A DNA stretch of 35,098 bases from Acetothermia bacterium UBA7521 (GCA_002479455.1 DLNB01000003.1:1-35098); one strand, 5' to 3'; counted from the first letter of the stretch, positions 1-8,348 are shown. Notes: generated by a model from the sequence alone, not told the origin. A program made the numbers and translations.

Positions 1-337
1 CGACCAACGTTAGCCGCGAACCCCCCCGAGGTCAATCCCGCGGCGCGTTGCACATATGAGGCCGCTGTGAGAGGGCTACTTTCGCATTCCCAACTACGCA
101 GGAATCCTGAAGGGGAGAAGGACTTGGGGGCTCTCGGCGAGGGCGACCGCGTCGATCCTCAGATTCAGGGCTTTCCGCCTGGGCTCACAAGTTGGCCAGC
201 CTTGGTCCACAAGACCCTAAGAACGAGGACTGACCCCGACGCCCTGTGCGGATCCTCTTCACCTCGACCTCATGCAGGAACTGGACGCTCGGCAACGCGT
301 CGTGTTCGGTCCGTGATCAAGGCGGTAGGGGGGCGTG
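1..337. other. Non-coding lead region
   Basis: I see no gene here. A reading frame open from a GTG at 67 runs into the gene at 385, but its first 106 codons have no signal peptide, no recognisable domain and no ribosome binding site. A good promoter lies downstream of that GTG. I therefore treat this stretch as non-coding, or as the tail of something outside the window. Confidence 0.5.
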
Positions 338-366
338 TTGGCAGCCGAGGGGCTCGCGCCTATCAT
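338..366 (+). promoter_or_regulatory. Sigma-70-type promoter of the glycosidase-like gene
   Basis: TTGGCA at 338-343, a 17-bp spacer, and TATCAT at 361-366: five of six consensus positions in each box. The -10 box ends 18 nt before the ATG at 385, leaving room for the SD GAGGAGGGG between transcription start and ATG. Confidence 0.7.
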
Positions 367-384
367 GGCGGTGAGGAGGGGACG

Positions 385-3135
385 ATGAGGAGAGCACTCG
401 GGGTGGCAGTGGCGTTGGTCGTGGGGTTGGCGGGGACGGTTCTGGCGGGCGCGATGTACCGGAACGACTCAGGCACGGTGGCGCGGGCGGTGCGGATCGA
501 GTTCTCCGAGCCTGCCGAGGTCACCTCGATGTGGCCGAGCTTCCCGCAGCGCGATCCCCAAGGCCCGGCTACCGTGATCGTCCTCAGTGGTGGAGAGGTC
601 CCCGCCGGGGGCTGGTTCAGCTTCACCTGGCGCCCGGACACCGCCCGGGTGGTGAAGATCGAGTGGCTGACCCAGACAGCCACAACCCTGTCCCTGATTC
701 ACGAGCGCACATGGCAGCCTCACTTCAGCCTGCCACCTGCTTCGGAGACTCTCTTCAGGAGTCCCGAGCCACAATCGACTTGGGAACTGAGCTACACCGA
801 GGTGTACTTCGAAGACTTCGAGGAACCTGTCGTGCGCACGCCAGGCCCCAAGGACCGGGTCTCGTATGGCAGGTTCTTCTTGTCGTCATGGGGCGCGACG
901 TTCGTGGGTAATCCGCAGAAGGTCGTGGGGGGCCAGACAGCCCTGAGTCTCAGCCACTACGGAGTCTTCGAGATCAACCCGGGAGCGTTCATCCTAGAAC
1001 CATGGACATCGTACATTGTGGAGTTCGACTACCTGGATAGAGTAGGAGACGATGGGCAGAACAGCGTTCTTGTGTTTCTCATCCCCGTTGGCGCGTCCGA
1101 TCTGACCGACGCGATCTGTCTTCGGGGGTTGCTCAAGAGCTCTCCCGAGAAGGGAGTCTACTCGGCTGGGGCACAGACCGGAGAAGCTGCGGGCTACTAC
1201 CTCCGGATCATGGCCATGGGTGGTGTGTCGATCTCGATTGACAATGTCCGCATCTTCCGCCAGGACAGATTTGTCACCGATTCTGGACGGAACCTGGTTG
1301 AGTCTGTTGCGCAGCTCCCGTTTCCCCGTCTTGGCAACTACCTCATGGGTACAACGACGGACATGTCTGGAAGGCATTCGCAGGTGATCTCCGTCGATGA
1401 CATAGAGCGGAGAGCTGCAATGTTCGACGTGTTGGTGGGAGTAGACCTGAGCGAGCAGACCATGGATCCAGACTACCCCCGGCGGCTGCGTGAGCTGAAC
1501 CCCGGCGTGGTCATCCTTCCCTACAAGATTGCGCAGGAGTATGGTCCGTGGGAACGAGGGCTGGCATGTGGGTGTGCTGGCGGGAACATCGCACTTCAGA
1601 AGGAGTACGGGAGCGGAATCGCACATGAATGGGTTGTCCGCACAGTGAGCGGTCGGTTTGTGGAGGATCCTGTCTGGAAGAACACCTTCAAGATGAACAT
1701 CTCGCCTGACTGCCCCATCATCGACGGCAGGACGTTCAACGATCACCTGGCCAGGTTCACCGTTGACTCTGTGTTCGCGTCAGGACTGTGGGATGGTGTG
1801 TACTTCGACAACTTGTTCGATCGGATCAACCCCCACATTCCAGACTGGAGCGACCCGTCGCGTCTCGATTTCGACATCAACGTCAACAAGAAGCGAGATG
1901 AGACTCCAGCACTGATCTCCGAGATCACACGAGCTGCGGCGCTCGGTGTGCTCCAGCGGATCCGTCTTGAGATCGGGTTGTCCCAGTTGATCATCGGCAA
2001 CACCGGTCCCCTCCCGGCTCTGTCGCTGACACCGCTTGTCAACGGGTACCTCTTTGAAGGATGGAACTACGCCTGGTGCTACCGTTGCGGTGGGTATCCC
2101 TCTGAGGCAGGATGGAAGAGAGCTCTCGATGACTACCTCTACATGACACGATATGCGCTGAGACCTGCGATCAGTGTGATCGAGGGGATGGGATGGGACA
2201 CGTCTAGCTCTCTGGTCTCACCGGACCGCTTTCCCGTCGAACCCAAGAGAGAGGACATCCGGAACCACAGGTTCACGATGTGCAGCGCACTTCTTGGAGA
2301 TGGATTCTACGAGTACGACTTGTTCGATGGCCGAAGCATGCCATACTGGTTTGACGAGTTTGCCGTGAATGGACAGGGAATCGCTGTTGAGGACGTTCGC
2401 TTCAAAGGCTACTTGGGGCATCCGCTGGGTGAGGCCGTGGAACTGGCTTTGCCAGGGAAGGCTATCTGGAAGCAGGACTTCGAGGGATCTGGTCTCCCAT
2501 CGGACATGTGGGCAACCCACGGGGTTCGTGCGAGCCGTTCGGGGAACGAGGCGATCGCTGGATCGGGAAGCCTGGTCATCGAGAGCGCGGATCACACGAA
2601 GGCAGACTATCGTGCCGCGGGGACAGCCCACACATCTGTTCTTCTGCAGAGCGGAGTCACCTATGTCGTGGAGTTTGACTGGAGGATCTTGGAGACTCTC
2701 AGCGGCTGGGTAGCGGTGGGGTTCCGCGGAGCCAGCGCACGCACTCCTGGCGACTACCCGCTGCCGGGAGTGGTGAGAGGAGATACCGGGCGTGCGAGGT
2801 TCCCTGTCACAATCCCGTCCGGCAGTGATTTCTCGCTCTCGTTCATGCTGTTCAACGGTGGCAAGGTAGCCATCGACAACGTATCCATCACCGAAGGCGG
2901 CGCAGGTCCCTGGAGGCGGGATTTCGAGAACGGGTTCGTCTTGGTCAACCCGCTTCACCAGACCTTCACGCTTGATCAGGAGGCGCTTGGCGGGCCTCTT
3001 GGCCGGACCGGCATTCGCCGCATCCTCGGGACGCAGGCACCCGACGTGAACACGGGTGAGCCCGTGACAGGCCCGCTTGTTCTTGCCCCCTTCGATGCCA
3101 TCATCCTGCTCGCGGATCCCCTGCCACGGAAGTAG
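385..3135 (+). CDS. Exported glycoside-hydrolase-like protein with flanking jelly-roll-like modules
   Basis: A 916-residue protein with an N-terminal signal peptide (charged MRR, then a hydrophobic stretch to about residue 22). The ATG at 385 is chosen because it follows a strong SD (GAGGAGGGG) and a promoter and starts the signal peptide. The central part (about residues 310-690) has features of TIM-barrel putative glycosidases: LWDGVYFDNLFDRI, a later IIGNTG, and FEGWNYAW. I think of the 'hypothetical glycosyl hydrolase' group (GHL15-like), but this is unverified. Two similar modules flank it, at about 145-295 and 690-850. Each opens with a D-F-E motif, contains Y-(I/V)-V-E-F-D and ends with S-I-D-N-V or A-I-D-N-V; they look like carbohydrate-binding jelly rolls. 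The extreme C-terminus (RRDFENGFVLVNP) resembles the last strand of such glycosidases. Catalytic acids cannot be assigned by eye. Base composition looks less GC-rich than the neighbours. Confidence 0.6.
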   Translation: MRRALGVAVALVVGLAGTVLAGAMYRNDSGTVARAVRIEFSEPAEVTSMWPSFPQRDPQGPATVIVLSGGEVPAGGWFSFTWRPDTARVVKIEWLTQTATTLSLIHERTWQPHFSLPPASETLFRSPEPQSTWELSYTEVYFEDFEEPVVRTPGPKDRVSYGRFFLSSWGATFVGNPQKVVGGQTALSLSHYGVFEINPGAFILEPWTSYIVEFDYLDRVGDDGQNSVLVFLIPVGASDLTDAICLRGLLKSSPEKGVYSAGAQTGEAAGYYLRIMAMGGVSISIDNVRIFRQDRFVTDSGRNLVESVAQLPFPRLGNYLMGTTTDMSGRHSQVISVDDIERRAAMFDVLVGVDLSEQTMDPDYPRRLRELNPGVVILPYKIAQEYGPWERGLACGCAGGNIALQKEYGSGIAHEWVVRTVSGRFVEDPVWKNTFKMNISPDCPIIDGRTFNDHLARFTVDSVFASGLWDGVYFDNLFDRINPHIPDWSDPSRLDFDINVNKKRDETPALISEITRAAALGVLQRIRLEIGLSQLIIGNTGPLPALSLTPLVNGYLFEGWNYAWCYRCGGYPSEAGWKRALDDYLYMTRYALRPAISVIEGMGWDTSSSLVSPDRFPVEPKREDIRNHRFTMCSALLGDGFYEYDLFDGRSMPYWFDEFAVNGQGIAVEDVRFKGYLGHPLGEAVELALPGKAIWKQDFEGSGLPSDMWATHGVRASRSGNEAIAGSGSLVIESADHTKADYRAAGTAHTSVLLQSGVTYVVEFDWRILETLSGWVAVGFRGASARTPGDYPLPGVVRGDTGRARFPVTIPSGSDFSLSFMLFNGGKVAIDNVSITEGGAGPWRRDFENGFVLVNPLHQTFTLDQEALGGPLGRTGIRRILGTQAPDVNTGEPVTGPLVLAPFDAIILLADPLPRK

Positions 3136-3263
3136 GAAGTAGCAGGTAGTGGAGTCCCGCGCAGCCATGCGGCCCTTTGCGCGCGCAGGGTTTCCTCTGC
3201 CCGAGATCCAGGCGCCATGGGGCGGGCGGGATGGAATGCTCCTGTACGGGGCCTGGAGATGAG

Positions 3264-3827
3264 ATGAGGATCGTGGATCTTGCCATCTACAACGAACGAG
3301 CGGTGCGCCAGGCGGCGGAGCTGTTGGTGCGCTGCTTCGCCCACATCCCGACCGGGTGGCACACGCTGGATGAAGGCCTCGCGGAGGTGCAGGAGTCGCT
3401 GGCGCCGGACCGGATCAGCCGCGTCGCCCTGGACGAGAACGGGGACGTGCTCGGCTGGATCGGGGCGATTCCTACGTACCAGGGCCACGTGTGGGAACTC
3501 CATCCCCTCGTGGTGCGACCCGACCGGCAGCGCCAGGGGATCGGCCGCGCTCTGGTCGCGGATCTGGAGCACCTCGCCCGCGAGCGGGGCGTGGACACGA
3601 TCTTCGTGGGCACGGACGACGAGGACGGGAGGACGAACCTCTCCGGCGTGGACCTCTACCCGGACGTCCTCTCATGGGCGGCGCGGATCGAGGACGTGGG
3701 AGGGCACCCGTTCGCGTTCTACCGGAAGTGCGGGTTCGTGGTGGTGGGGCTGATTCCGGATGCCAACGGGTTCGGGAAGCCCGATATCCTGATGGCGAAG
3801 CGGGTCAAAGCTCCGAGGCCTGAGTAG
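3264..3827 (+). CDS. GNAT acetyltransferase, aminoglycoside 6'-N-acetyltransferase-like
   Basis: A 187-residue GNAT-fold enzyme expected to move an acetyl group from acetyl-CoA to an amine. The CoA-binding loop RQRQGIGRALV fits Q/R-x-x-G-x-G. Before it, WELHPLVVRPD is the typical beta4 segment. The segments VGTDDEDGRTNLSGVDLYPD, HPFAFYRKCGFVVVG and PDANGFGKPDILMAKR match the AAC(6')-type family well. The substrate cannot be read from sequence: relatives include true aminoglycoside-modifying enzymes and chromosomal enzymes of unknown substrate. The ATG at 3264 is chosen because the protein then begins at the first GNAT strand (MRIVDLAIYN) and follows GGAGATGAG. An upstream extension to 3177 has no family support. 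It stands alone, downstream of the glycosidase-like gene and convergent with hisS. Confidence 0.8.
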   Translation: MRIVDLAIYNERAVRQAAELLVRCFAHIPTGWHTLDEGLAEVQESLAPDRISRVALDENGDVLGWIGAIPTYQGHVWELHPLVVRPDRQRQGIGRALVADLEHLARERGVDTIFVGTDDEDGRTNLSGVDLYPDVLSWAARIEDVGGHPFAFYRKCGFVVVGLIPDANGFGKPDILMAKRVKAPRPE

Positions 3828-3854
3828 CCCGCGGAGCGTGCCGATTTCGTACCT

Positions 3855-3871
3855 TCGGGGTTCATCCCCGA
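3855..3871. repeat. Small palindrome, 6-bp stem and 5-nt loop
   Basis: TCGGGG-TTCAT-CCCCGA lies just after the acetyltransferase gene. Stem sequence and loop length match the palindrome found inside nrdG at 17296-17316 (stem CGTCGGGG, loop CTTGT), so both may belong to one dispersed repeat family. There is no T-run, so it is a poor terminator. Confidence 0.5.
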
Positions 3872-3904
3872 CGGGAGTTCGGTTGGCCGGTTCCGCGAAA
3901 GGCC

Positions 3905-3953
3905 GTCGCAGACCTGCCTGCAGCAGGCAGGCAACCTGCGACGCTACAGCGTC
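3905..3953. repeat. Long interrupted hairpin in the acetyltransferase-hisS gap
   Basis: An outer stem GTCGCAG (3905-3911) pairs with CTGCGAC (3936-3942). Inside it CCTGCCTGC (3913-3921) pairs with GCAGGCAGG (3923-3931) around a single A. A second hairpin follows at once: GACGCT (3940-3945) with AGCGTC (3948-3953). It resembles REP-type extragenic palindromes. It sits between convergent genes, so it could also help end transcription. Confidence 0.6.
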
Positions 3954-3968
3954 TCGGTGTGATCGGCG

Positions 3969-4058
3969 GTGTGACTGGGGCCGTCCATGTCTCCCAGGAA
4001 CAGGAATCTGCGGAGAGGAGTCTTGTCTGGGTAAGGAACGACCCGCTCCCAGTCACAC
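3969..4058. repeat. 90-bp segment bounded by 11-bp inverted repeats
   Basis: GTGTGACTGGG at 3969-3979 is the exact inverse of CCCAGTCACAC at 4048-4058. The right copy abuts the hisS stop codon. This could be the stem of a long 3' UTR hairpin or the ends of a tiny mobile-element relic. No coding potential is seen inside. Confidence 0.5.
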
Positions 4059-5405
4059 CTAGAGCGGCGGCTTCTCGTGTTCTGGGTCAGACGGTTGCCC
4101 TCTTGCAGCATGTGGAGAGATCTCTCTTTGGAAGAAACCCCGAAGCGCCTCAGCATCCGAGAACCAGTGGAACTCGACCTCGAATGGTACACCGGTGATC
4201 AGGTCCTTAGCCTTGGCCTTTCCCTCAGCGAGTTCATCTGGTCCGACGAGGACGACGAAGTGCGCACGGTTGCTCGCCACTTGCATGGCCTTGCGCAGGG
4301 AACGTCCCTTGTATTCAGCATCGGAGACTAACCGCGCCCGTCTGAGGCGCATCAGGATCGATGCCGCCATGCTTCGTGAATGTTGGTCATCTCCCACTGG
4401 GATTACGTACACATCGAGGGGCACTCCTCCGCGCTCTTGTTGGGTCTCTGGGGGTTCTAGAAGGAGCACCAACCGTTCCATCCCGCCGGCGAATCCGATT
4501 GCCGGTGTGGCAGGCCCCCCGAGGAGTTCCACAAGGTCATCGTAGCGCCCCCCGCCGAGGAGGGCGTCCTGAGCCCCGAGGTCGCGCGAGCAGAGTTCGA
4601 ACACGGTGCGGGTGTAGTAGTCGAGTCCTCTCACCAGTGTGTGGTCCAGTTCGAAGCGGATATCCAGCGCCTTGACATAGTCCTGGACTTGGTGGAAATG
4701 GCCCTGGCATGCCTCGCAGACATAGTCGGAGCTCTTCGGAGCAGCCATGATCGCGGACTGGCATTGAGGCCGTTTGCAGTCGAGGATCCGTAGCGGATTA
4801 CCCACCAGACGGCGTTGGCAGTCTGGGCACAACTGCGATGCTCGTGGTAGGAAGTGGAGACGCAACGCTTCCCGATACGGTTCCCGATCCTGTCGGCAGC
4901 CGATGGTGTTGAGACGAAGGGTCAGCCCTCTTCGATCTAGACCCAACTTCTCCATCAAGTACGCAGAAACGTCCATCACTTCGGCGTCGAGGGCGGGATC
5001 GAGCGACCCGATCGCCTCCACCCCGTACTGGTGGAACTGCCGCTGCCGCCCGAGCTGGGGCTTCTCGTAGCGGAACATCGCCCCCAGGTAGGAGAGCTTG
5101 GCGAGGTCGCCCTTGGCGTGGAGCCCGTGCTCGACGTACGCCCGCACCACGGATGCCGTCGCCTCGGGTCTCAGGGCGAGCTGGAGCCCCTTCCGGTCGG
5201 GGAACACGTACATCTGCTTGTCCACGACCTCGGTCTCCTCGCCGACCCCGCGGGAGAAGAGCTCGACCCGCTCTACAAGGGGGACCCGGATCTCACCGTA
5301 ACCGTAGAGGGCGAACGCGGCGCGGATCTCCGCTTCCAGCTTCTGCCAGAGCGGGGTCTCCTCGGGGAGGATGTCGCGCATCCCGCGGACGCTCTCGACC
5401 TTCAC
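4059..5405 (-). CDS. hisS: Histidyl-tRNA synthetase
   Basis: A 448-residue class II aminoacyl-tRNA synthetase that charges tRNA-His. The N-terminus (KVESVRGMRDILPEE) is typical for HisS. Motif 2 is at LRPEATASVVRAYVEHG, the histidine-binding segment at LVRGLDYYTRTVFEL, and motif 3 near GFAGGMERLVLLLE. The anticodon-binding domain follows (VYVIPVGDDQHSRSMA to the end). The start is a GTG at 5405 preceded by GGGAG on the minus strand. Length is slightly above the usual 420-430 because of a charged tail. It is the last gene of the minus-strand block ribE-ribBA-ribH-hisS, but the repeat element upstream (5430-5636) separates it from ribH, so separate transcription is possible. Confidence 0.96.
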   Translation of the reverse strand: MKVESVRGMRDILPEETPLWQKLEAEIRAAFALYGYGEIRVPLVERVELFSRGVGEETEVVDKQMYVFPDRKGLQLALRPEATASVVRAYVEHGLHAKGDLAKLSYLGAMFRYEKPQLGRQRQFHQYGVEAIGSLDPALDAEVMDVSAYLMEKLGLDRRGLTLRLNTIGCRQDREPYREALRLHFLPRASQLCPDCQRRLVGNPLRILDCKRPQCQSAIMAAPKSSDYVCEACQGHFHQVQDYVKALDIRFELDHTLVRGLDYYTRTVFELCSRDLGAQDALLGGGRYDDLVELLGGPATPAIGFAGGMERLVLLLEPPETQQERGGVPLDVYVIPVGDDQHSRSMAASILMRLRRARLVSDAEYKGRSLRKAMQVASNRAHFVVLVGPDELAEGKAKAKDLITGVPFEVEFHWFSDAEALRGFFQREISPHAARGQPSDPEHEKPPL

Positions 5406-5429
5406 GGCGTAACTCCCGCAAGGCTACGT

Positions 5430-5636
5430 CTCACCGCAGAGGTCGCCGAGGATGCCGAGAAAACCGGATCAGGAACTACCTCCTGAGAACAGCCTTCGCT
5501 TCTGGGGAAGGCGGAAAGAGGGGAACCTAGGACTGCTTCTGCGACACCTACAGAAGGGTGTATCGCCCCCCCTCCTGCATTCCTGGGCTCTTCATCGGAC
5601 CGCAGTTCTCTGCGGTCTCGGCGTGCTCGGCGGTGA
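5430..5636. repeat. Repeat element A: inverted repeats with 9-nt period
   Basis: The left end (5430-5461) and the inverse of the right end (5606-5636) are near-identical arrays of about three 9-nt units of the form CGC(A/C)GAGNN, opening with CTCACCGC. The interior holds several small hairpins: TCAGGA/TCCTGA at 5469-5486, GCCTTC/GAAGGC at 5492-5512 and CTTCTG/CAGAAG at 5536-5556. No gene is visible. The same unit recurs in element B at 6174-6523, so this is a dispersed repeat family rather than a local structure. Confidence 0.75.
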
Positions 5637-5652
5637 GATCGTGGTTTGATGT

Positions 5653-6120
5653 TCATCTGCCGATCGCCTTCTCCAGGTTGATCATCTCCACGAGGGACTC
5701 CGCGGCCTGGGCGCCCTTGTTCCCGACCTTCCCTCCCGCCCGCTCGAGGGCCTGGTCCATCGTGTCGGCGGTGAGGACGCCGAATGCCACCGGAACCGGC
5801 AGGTCGAGGTTCAGCTTGGCGAGTCCCTTCGCCGCCTCGGCGGCCACGTACTCGAAGTGGGGCGTGGCCCCCCGCACGACCGCGGCGAGGGCGAGCACGC
5901 CGTGGAACTTCTTCGACGCCCCGAGCGCCTGGACAGCCCGGGGGAGCTCGAACGCCCCCGGGACCCATGCCACGGAGATGTCCTTCTCTCCCACCCCCAG
6001 TCGGCGCAGTCGGTCGAGCGCGCCACCAAGGAGCTCCTTCGTCACGAGGTCGTTGAACCGCGACACGGCGATCCCGACCTTGAGGCCTTTCCCATCGAGC
6101 TTGCCTTCGTACATCGCCAT
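5653..6120 (-). CDS. ribH: 6,7-dimethyl-8-ribityllumazine synthase
   Basis: A 155-residue lumazine synthase that joins the ribityl-aminopyrimidine with dihydroxybutanone phosphate, the penultimate step of riboflavin synthesis. It usually assembles into pentamers or capsids in the cytoplasm. Visible motifs: VGIAVSRFND at the start, VPGAFELP, VVRGATPHFEYV (with the catalytic His), FGVLTADTMDQA, and GGKVGNKGAQAA. The start is the ATG at 6120 (MAMYEGKLDG), preceded by AAGGAGGAG on the minus strand; a longer frame upstream runs into the repeat region and is not real. It lies downstream of ribBA, separated by about 410 bp of repeat DNA. Confidence 0.96.
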   Translation of the reverse strand: MAMYEGKLDGKGLKVGIAVSRFNDLVTKELLGGALDRLRRLGVGEKDISVAWVPGAFELPRAVQALGASKKFHGVLALAAVVRGATPHFEYVAAEAAKGLAKLNLDLPVPVAFGVLTADTMDQALERAGGKVGNKGAQAAESLVEMINLEKAIGR

Positions 6121-6173
6121 CGTCTCCTCCTTACACCGTACCTCTCTAGCATACCTCGAATCCACCTCAACAG

Positions 6174-6523
6174 CTCTCACCGCAGAGCGCGCGGAGATCG
6201 CCGAGGACAGCCAGCCCCAACCCCACCACGAAGGGCGCCAAGGACACGAAGGAACGACCCGGATCGGCAGGCATAGAGTTCCCTGCTCAAGAACTTCCAG
6301 ATCCCTTGGTGACCTTCGTGCCCCTGGTGGTGCAGGGAGTTCGGGGTTCCTTCGGGCTCGCGGCGTCCGCCCGGTTGACAGGACTCCCGTCCTACCGCCG
6401 AGAGCGCCGAGCACGCCGAGACCAGACATGCGCGGAGTTCGAGGGGTCGGACGGACTGCGGCTCACGGACCACGGGCAGCGGCCTTTCGGGTTTCTCTGC
6501 GATCTCGGCGGCCTCGGCGGTGA
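6174..6523. repeat. Repeat region B: nested 9-nt-period inverted repeats
   Basis: Five arrays lie in the gap between ribBA and ribH. B1 (6176-6208, forward), B4 (6394-6423, forward) and B5 (6489-6523, inverted) are built from CGC(A/C/G)GAGNN units like element A. B2 (6223-6255, forward) and B3 (6301-6332, inverted) are a second type built from CAC(G/C)AAGGN units. B2/B3 form an inverted pair, B4/B5 another, and B1/B5 enclose all. Open frames across it give only low-complexity peptides rich in H, E, G and R. I recall similar sequences between genes in other environmental bacteria but know no function. Confidence 0.75.
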
Positions 6524-6534
6524 ACAAGCACGCC

Positions 6535-7737
6535 TCACACCTTGTCCAGCTTGTGGCCGAGCTTCTCTTTCTTCGCCTTCAGGTAGCGCAGGTTGAACGG
6601 GTTCGGTTCGATCTCGAGCGGCACGGTGTCCACGATCGTCAGCCCGTATCCAGCGAGGCCGGCCACCTTGCGGGGGTTGTTCGTGAGCAGCCGGATCTTC
6701 TTCACCCCGAGGTCCACGAGCATCTGGGCCCCGATTCCGTACTCCCGGAGGTCCGCTGGGTACCCGAGCTGGAGGTTCGCCTCCACCGTGTCCAGGCCCT
6801 GGTCCTGGAGGTGGTAGGCGCACATCTTCCCGAGGAAGCCGATCCCCCGTCCTTCCTGACGCATGTACAGGACGACACCCCGTCCCTCACGTTCGATCAT
6901 CGCCAGGGCAGATCGCAGCTGGTCGCCGCAGTCGCACCGGAGCGATCCCAGCGCATCGCCGGTGAGGCACTCCGAGTGGACCCGCACCAGGACCGTTTCG
7001 TCTCCGGAGACATCGCCCTTGACGAGGGCGGCGTGCTCCTGGCCGGTGAGGATATCGCGGAACGTGATGATCCTAAACTGCCCGGACACCGTAGGCAGCT
7101 CGGCGTCGCAGGCCCGCTCCACGAGCTTCTCCTGCTTCTTGCGGTACGCGATGAGGTCGGCGATGGTGAGGATAGGGAGGCTGTGCTTCTCGGCGAACTG
7201 GGTGAGTTCGGGAAGGCGGGCCATCGTCCCGTCGTCGTTCATGATCTCGCAGATGGCTCCCACCGGCTGGAGCCCGGCGAGTCGGCAGAGGTCCACAGCG
7301 GCCTCGGTGTGCCCGGCCCGACGGAGCACCCCGCCCTCGCGCGCAACGAGGGGGAACACGTGGCCGGGGCGGGCCAGGTCCTCCGGTCCTGTGTCGGGGT
7401 CGGCGAGGACGAGGATCGTCCGCGCCCGGTCGGCGGCGGAGATCCCGGTGGACACGCCCCACCGCGCGTCTACGGAGATCGTGAACGCGGTCTCGTGGCT
7501 GTCCTCGGGGGGCTCGATCATTGCCTTGAGCCCAAGCTGCTTCGCCCTCTCGCGGGGCAGGGGCACGCACAGGAGGCCCCGCGCCTCGCGAAGCATGAAG
7601 TTCACGAGCTCCGGGGTCGCCTTCTCGGCGGCCAGGACGAGGTCGCCCTCGTTCTCCCGGTCCTCGTCGTCCACGACGATGATCATTCTGCCGTTCCGGA
7701 GCGCCTCTACCGCCTGTTCAGCCGTCGCCAGCTTCAC
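6535..7737 (-). CDS. ribBA: Bifunctional DHBP synthase / GTP cyclohydrolase II
   Basis: A 400-residue fusion that makes both precursors of riboflavin. The N-terminal half (about 1-205) is 3,4-dihydroxy-2-butanone-4-phosphate synthase: VVDDEDRENEGDLVLAA, then RPGHVFPLVAR and RAGHTEAAVDL. The C-terminal half is GTP cyclohydrolase II, with the zinc cysteines in SECLTGDALGSLRCDCGD, YMRQEGRGIGF, YGIGAQMLVDLGV and LLTNNPRKVAGL. Length matches the usual fused enzyme. The start is the GTG at 7737, whose bases overlap the ribE stop as GTGA, with GGAGGGA just upstream. Much longer open frame exists upstream but is antisense-like read-through of ribE. No ribD is in the window. Confidence 0.96.
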   Translation of the reverse strand: MKLATAEQAVEALRNGRMIIVVDDEDRENEGDLVLAAEKATPELVNFMLREARGLLCVPLPRERAKQLGLKAMIEPPEDSHETAFTISVDARWGVSTGISAADRARTILVLADPDTGPEDLARPGHVFPLVAREGGVLRRAGHTEAAVDLCRLAGLQPVGAICEIMNDDGTMARLPELTQFAEKHSLPILTIADLIAYRKKQEKLVERACDAELPTVSGQFRIITFRDILTGQEHAALVKGDVSGDETVLVRVHSECLTGDALGSLRCDCGDQLRSALAMIEREGRGVVLYMRQEGRGIGFLGKMCAYHLQDQGLDTVEANLQLGYPADLREYGIGAQMLVDLGVKKIRLLTNNPRKVAGLAGYGLTIVDTVPLEIEPNPFNLRYLKAKKEKLGHKLDKV

Positions 7738-8303
7738 CTGTCCCTCCACGTCCGCACGTATTTTGCCAGGATGTCGAACTCGAGGTTGACCCGATCGCCG
7801 ACCCTCCGTGCGGAGAGGTTGGTCTGCTCCCACGTGTAGGGAACGACCGCGCACCGGAACGAGCCCTCGCCCACCGCGAACGGGGTGAGGCTGATCCCGT
7901 CCACCCCCACCGAGCCCTTGTCGGCAACCAGGACGGCGTACCGAGGGTCGAACGCGATCGCAAGGAGCACATCCTCTCCGCGCCGCTCGATCAGGGCAAC
8001 CTTGCCGATCGTGTCTACGTGGCCGAGGAGAACGTGGCCTCCCATCTCGCCGCCGGCCCGCAGCGCCGGTTCGAGGTTGACGCGGTCGCCAGGCCGGAGG
8101 TCGCCGAGGATCGTGCGGGCAAGCGTCTCTGTGGAGAGGTCGGCCTGAACCCGATTGCCCGCCACTTCGGCCGCGGTCAGGCAGACCCCGTTCACGGCAA
8201 GGCTCGCTCCGGGGGAAAGGAGGAGGCCTTGGGTATCGATAACGAAACGGTGGGGGGACCGCTCCACCACCTTCCCCATGGTGCGCACGATGCCGGTAAA
8301 CAT
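7734..8303 (-). CDS. ribE: Riboflavin synthase, alpha chain
   Basis: A 189-residue enzyme that dismutates two lumazines to riboflavin. It shows the duplicated lumazine-binding fold: MFTGIVRTMGKV and AVNGVCLTAAEV in the first half, GGHVLLGHVDTIGKV and VGVDGISLTPFAV in the second. The C-terminus (VNLEFDILAKYV) is typical. It is the first gene of the minus-strand riboflavin group and is translationally coupled to ribBA by a 4-bp overlap. It diverges from yidC with only 83 bp between the start codons. No FMN riboswitch fits in that space. A weak -10-like TACACT lies about 10 nt before the ATG. Confidence 0.95.
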   Translation of the reverse strand: MFTGIVRTMGKVVERSPHRFVIDTQGLLLSPGASLAVNGVCLTAAEVAGNRVQADLSTETLARTILGDLRPGDRVNLEPALRAGGEMGGHVLLGHVDTIGKVALIERRGEDVLLAIAFDPRYAVLVADKGSVGVDGISLTPFAVGEGSFRCAVVPYTWEQTNLSARRVGDRVNLEFDILAKYVRTWRDR

Positions 8304-8348
8304 GGCTGATGGGAGTGTACGTCCGCCGTGCGTTTCTGCACAGGGACG

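Noticed and set aside
5811..6277. Peptides rich in H, E, G and R encoded across the repeat arrays
   Set aside because: They result from the 9-nt period of the repeats and have no start signals.
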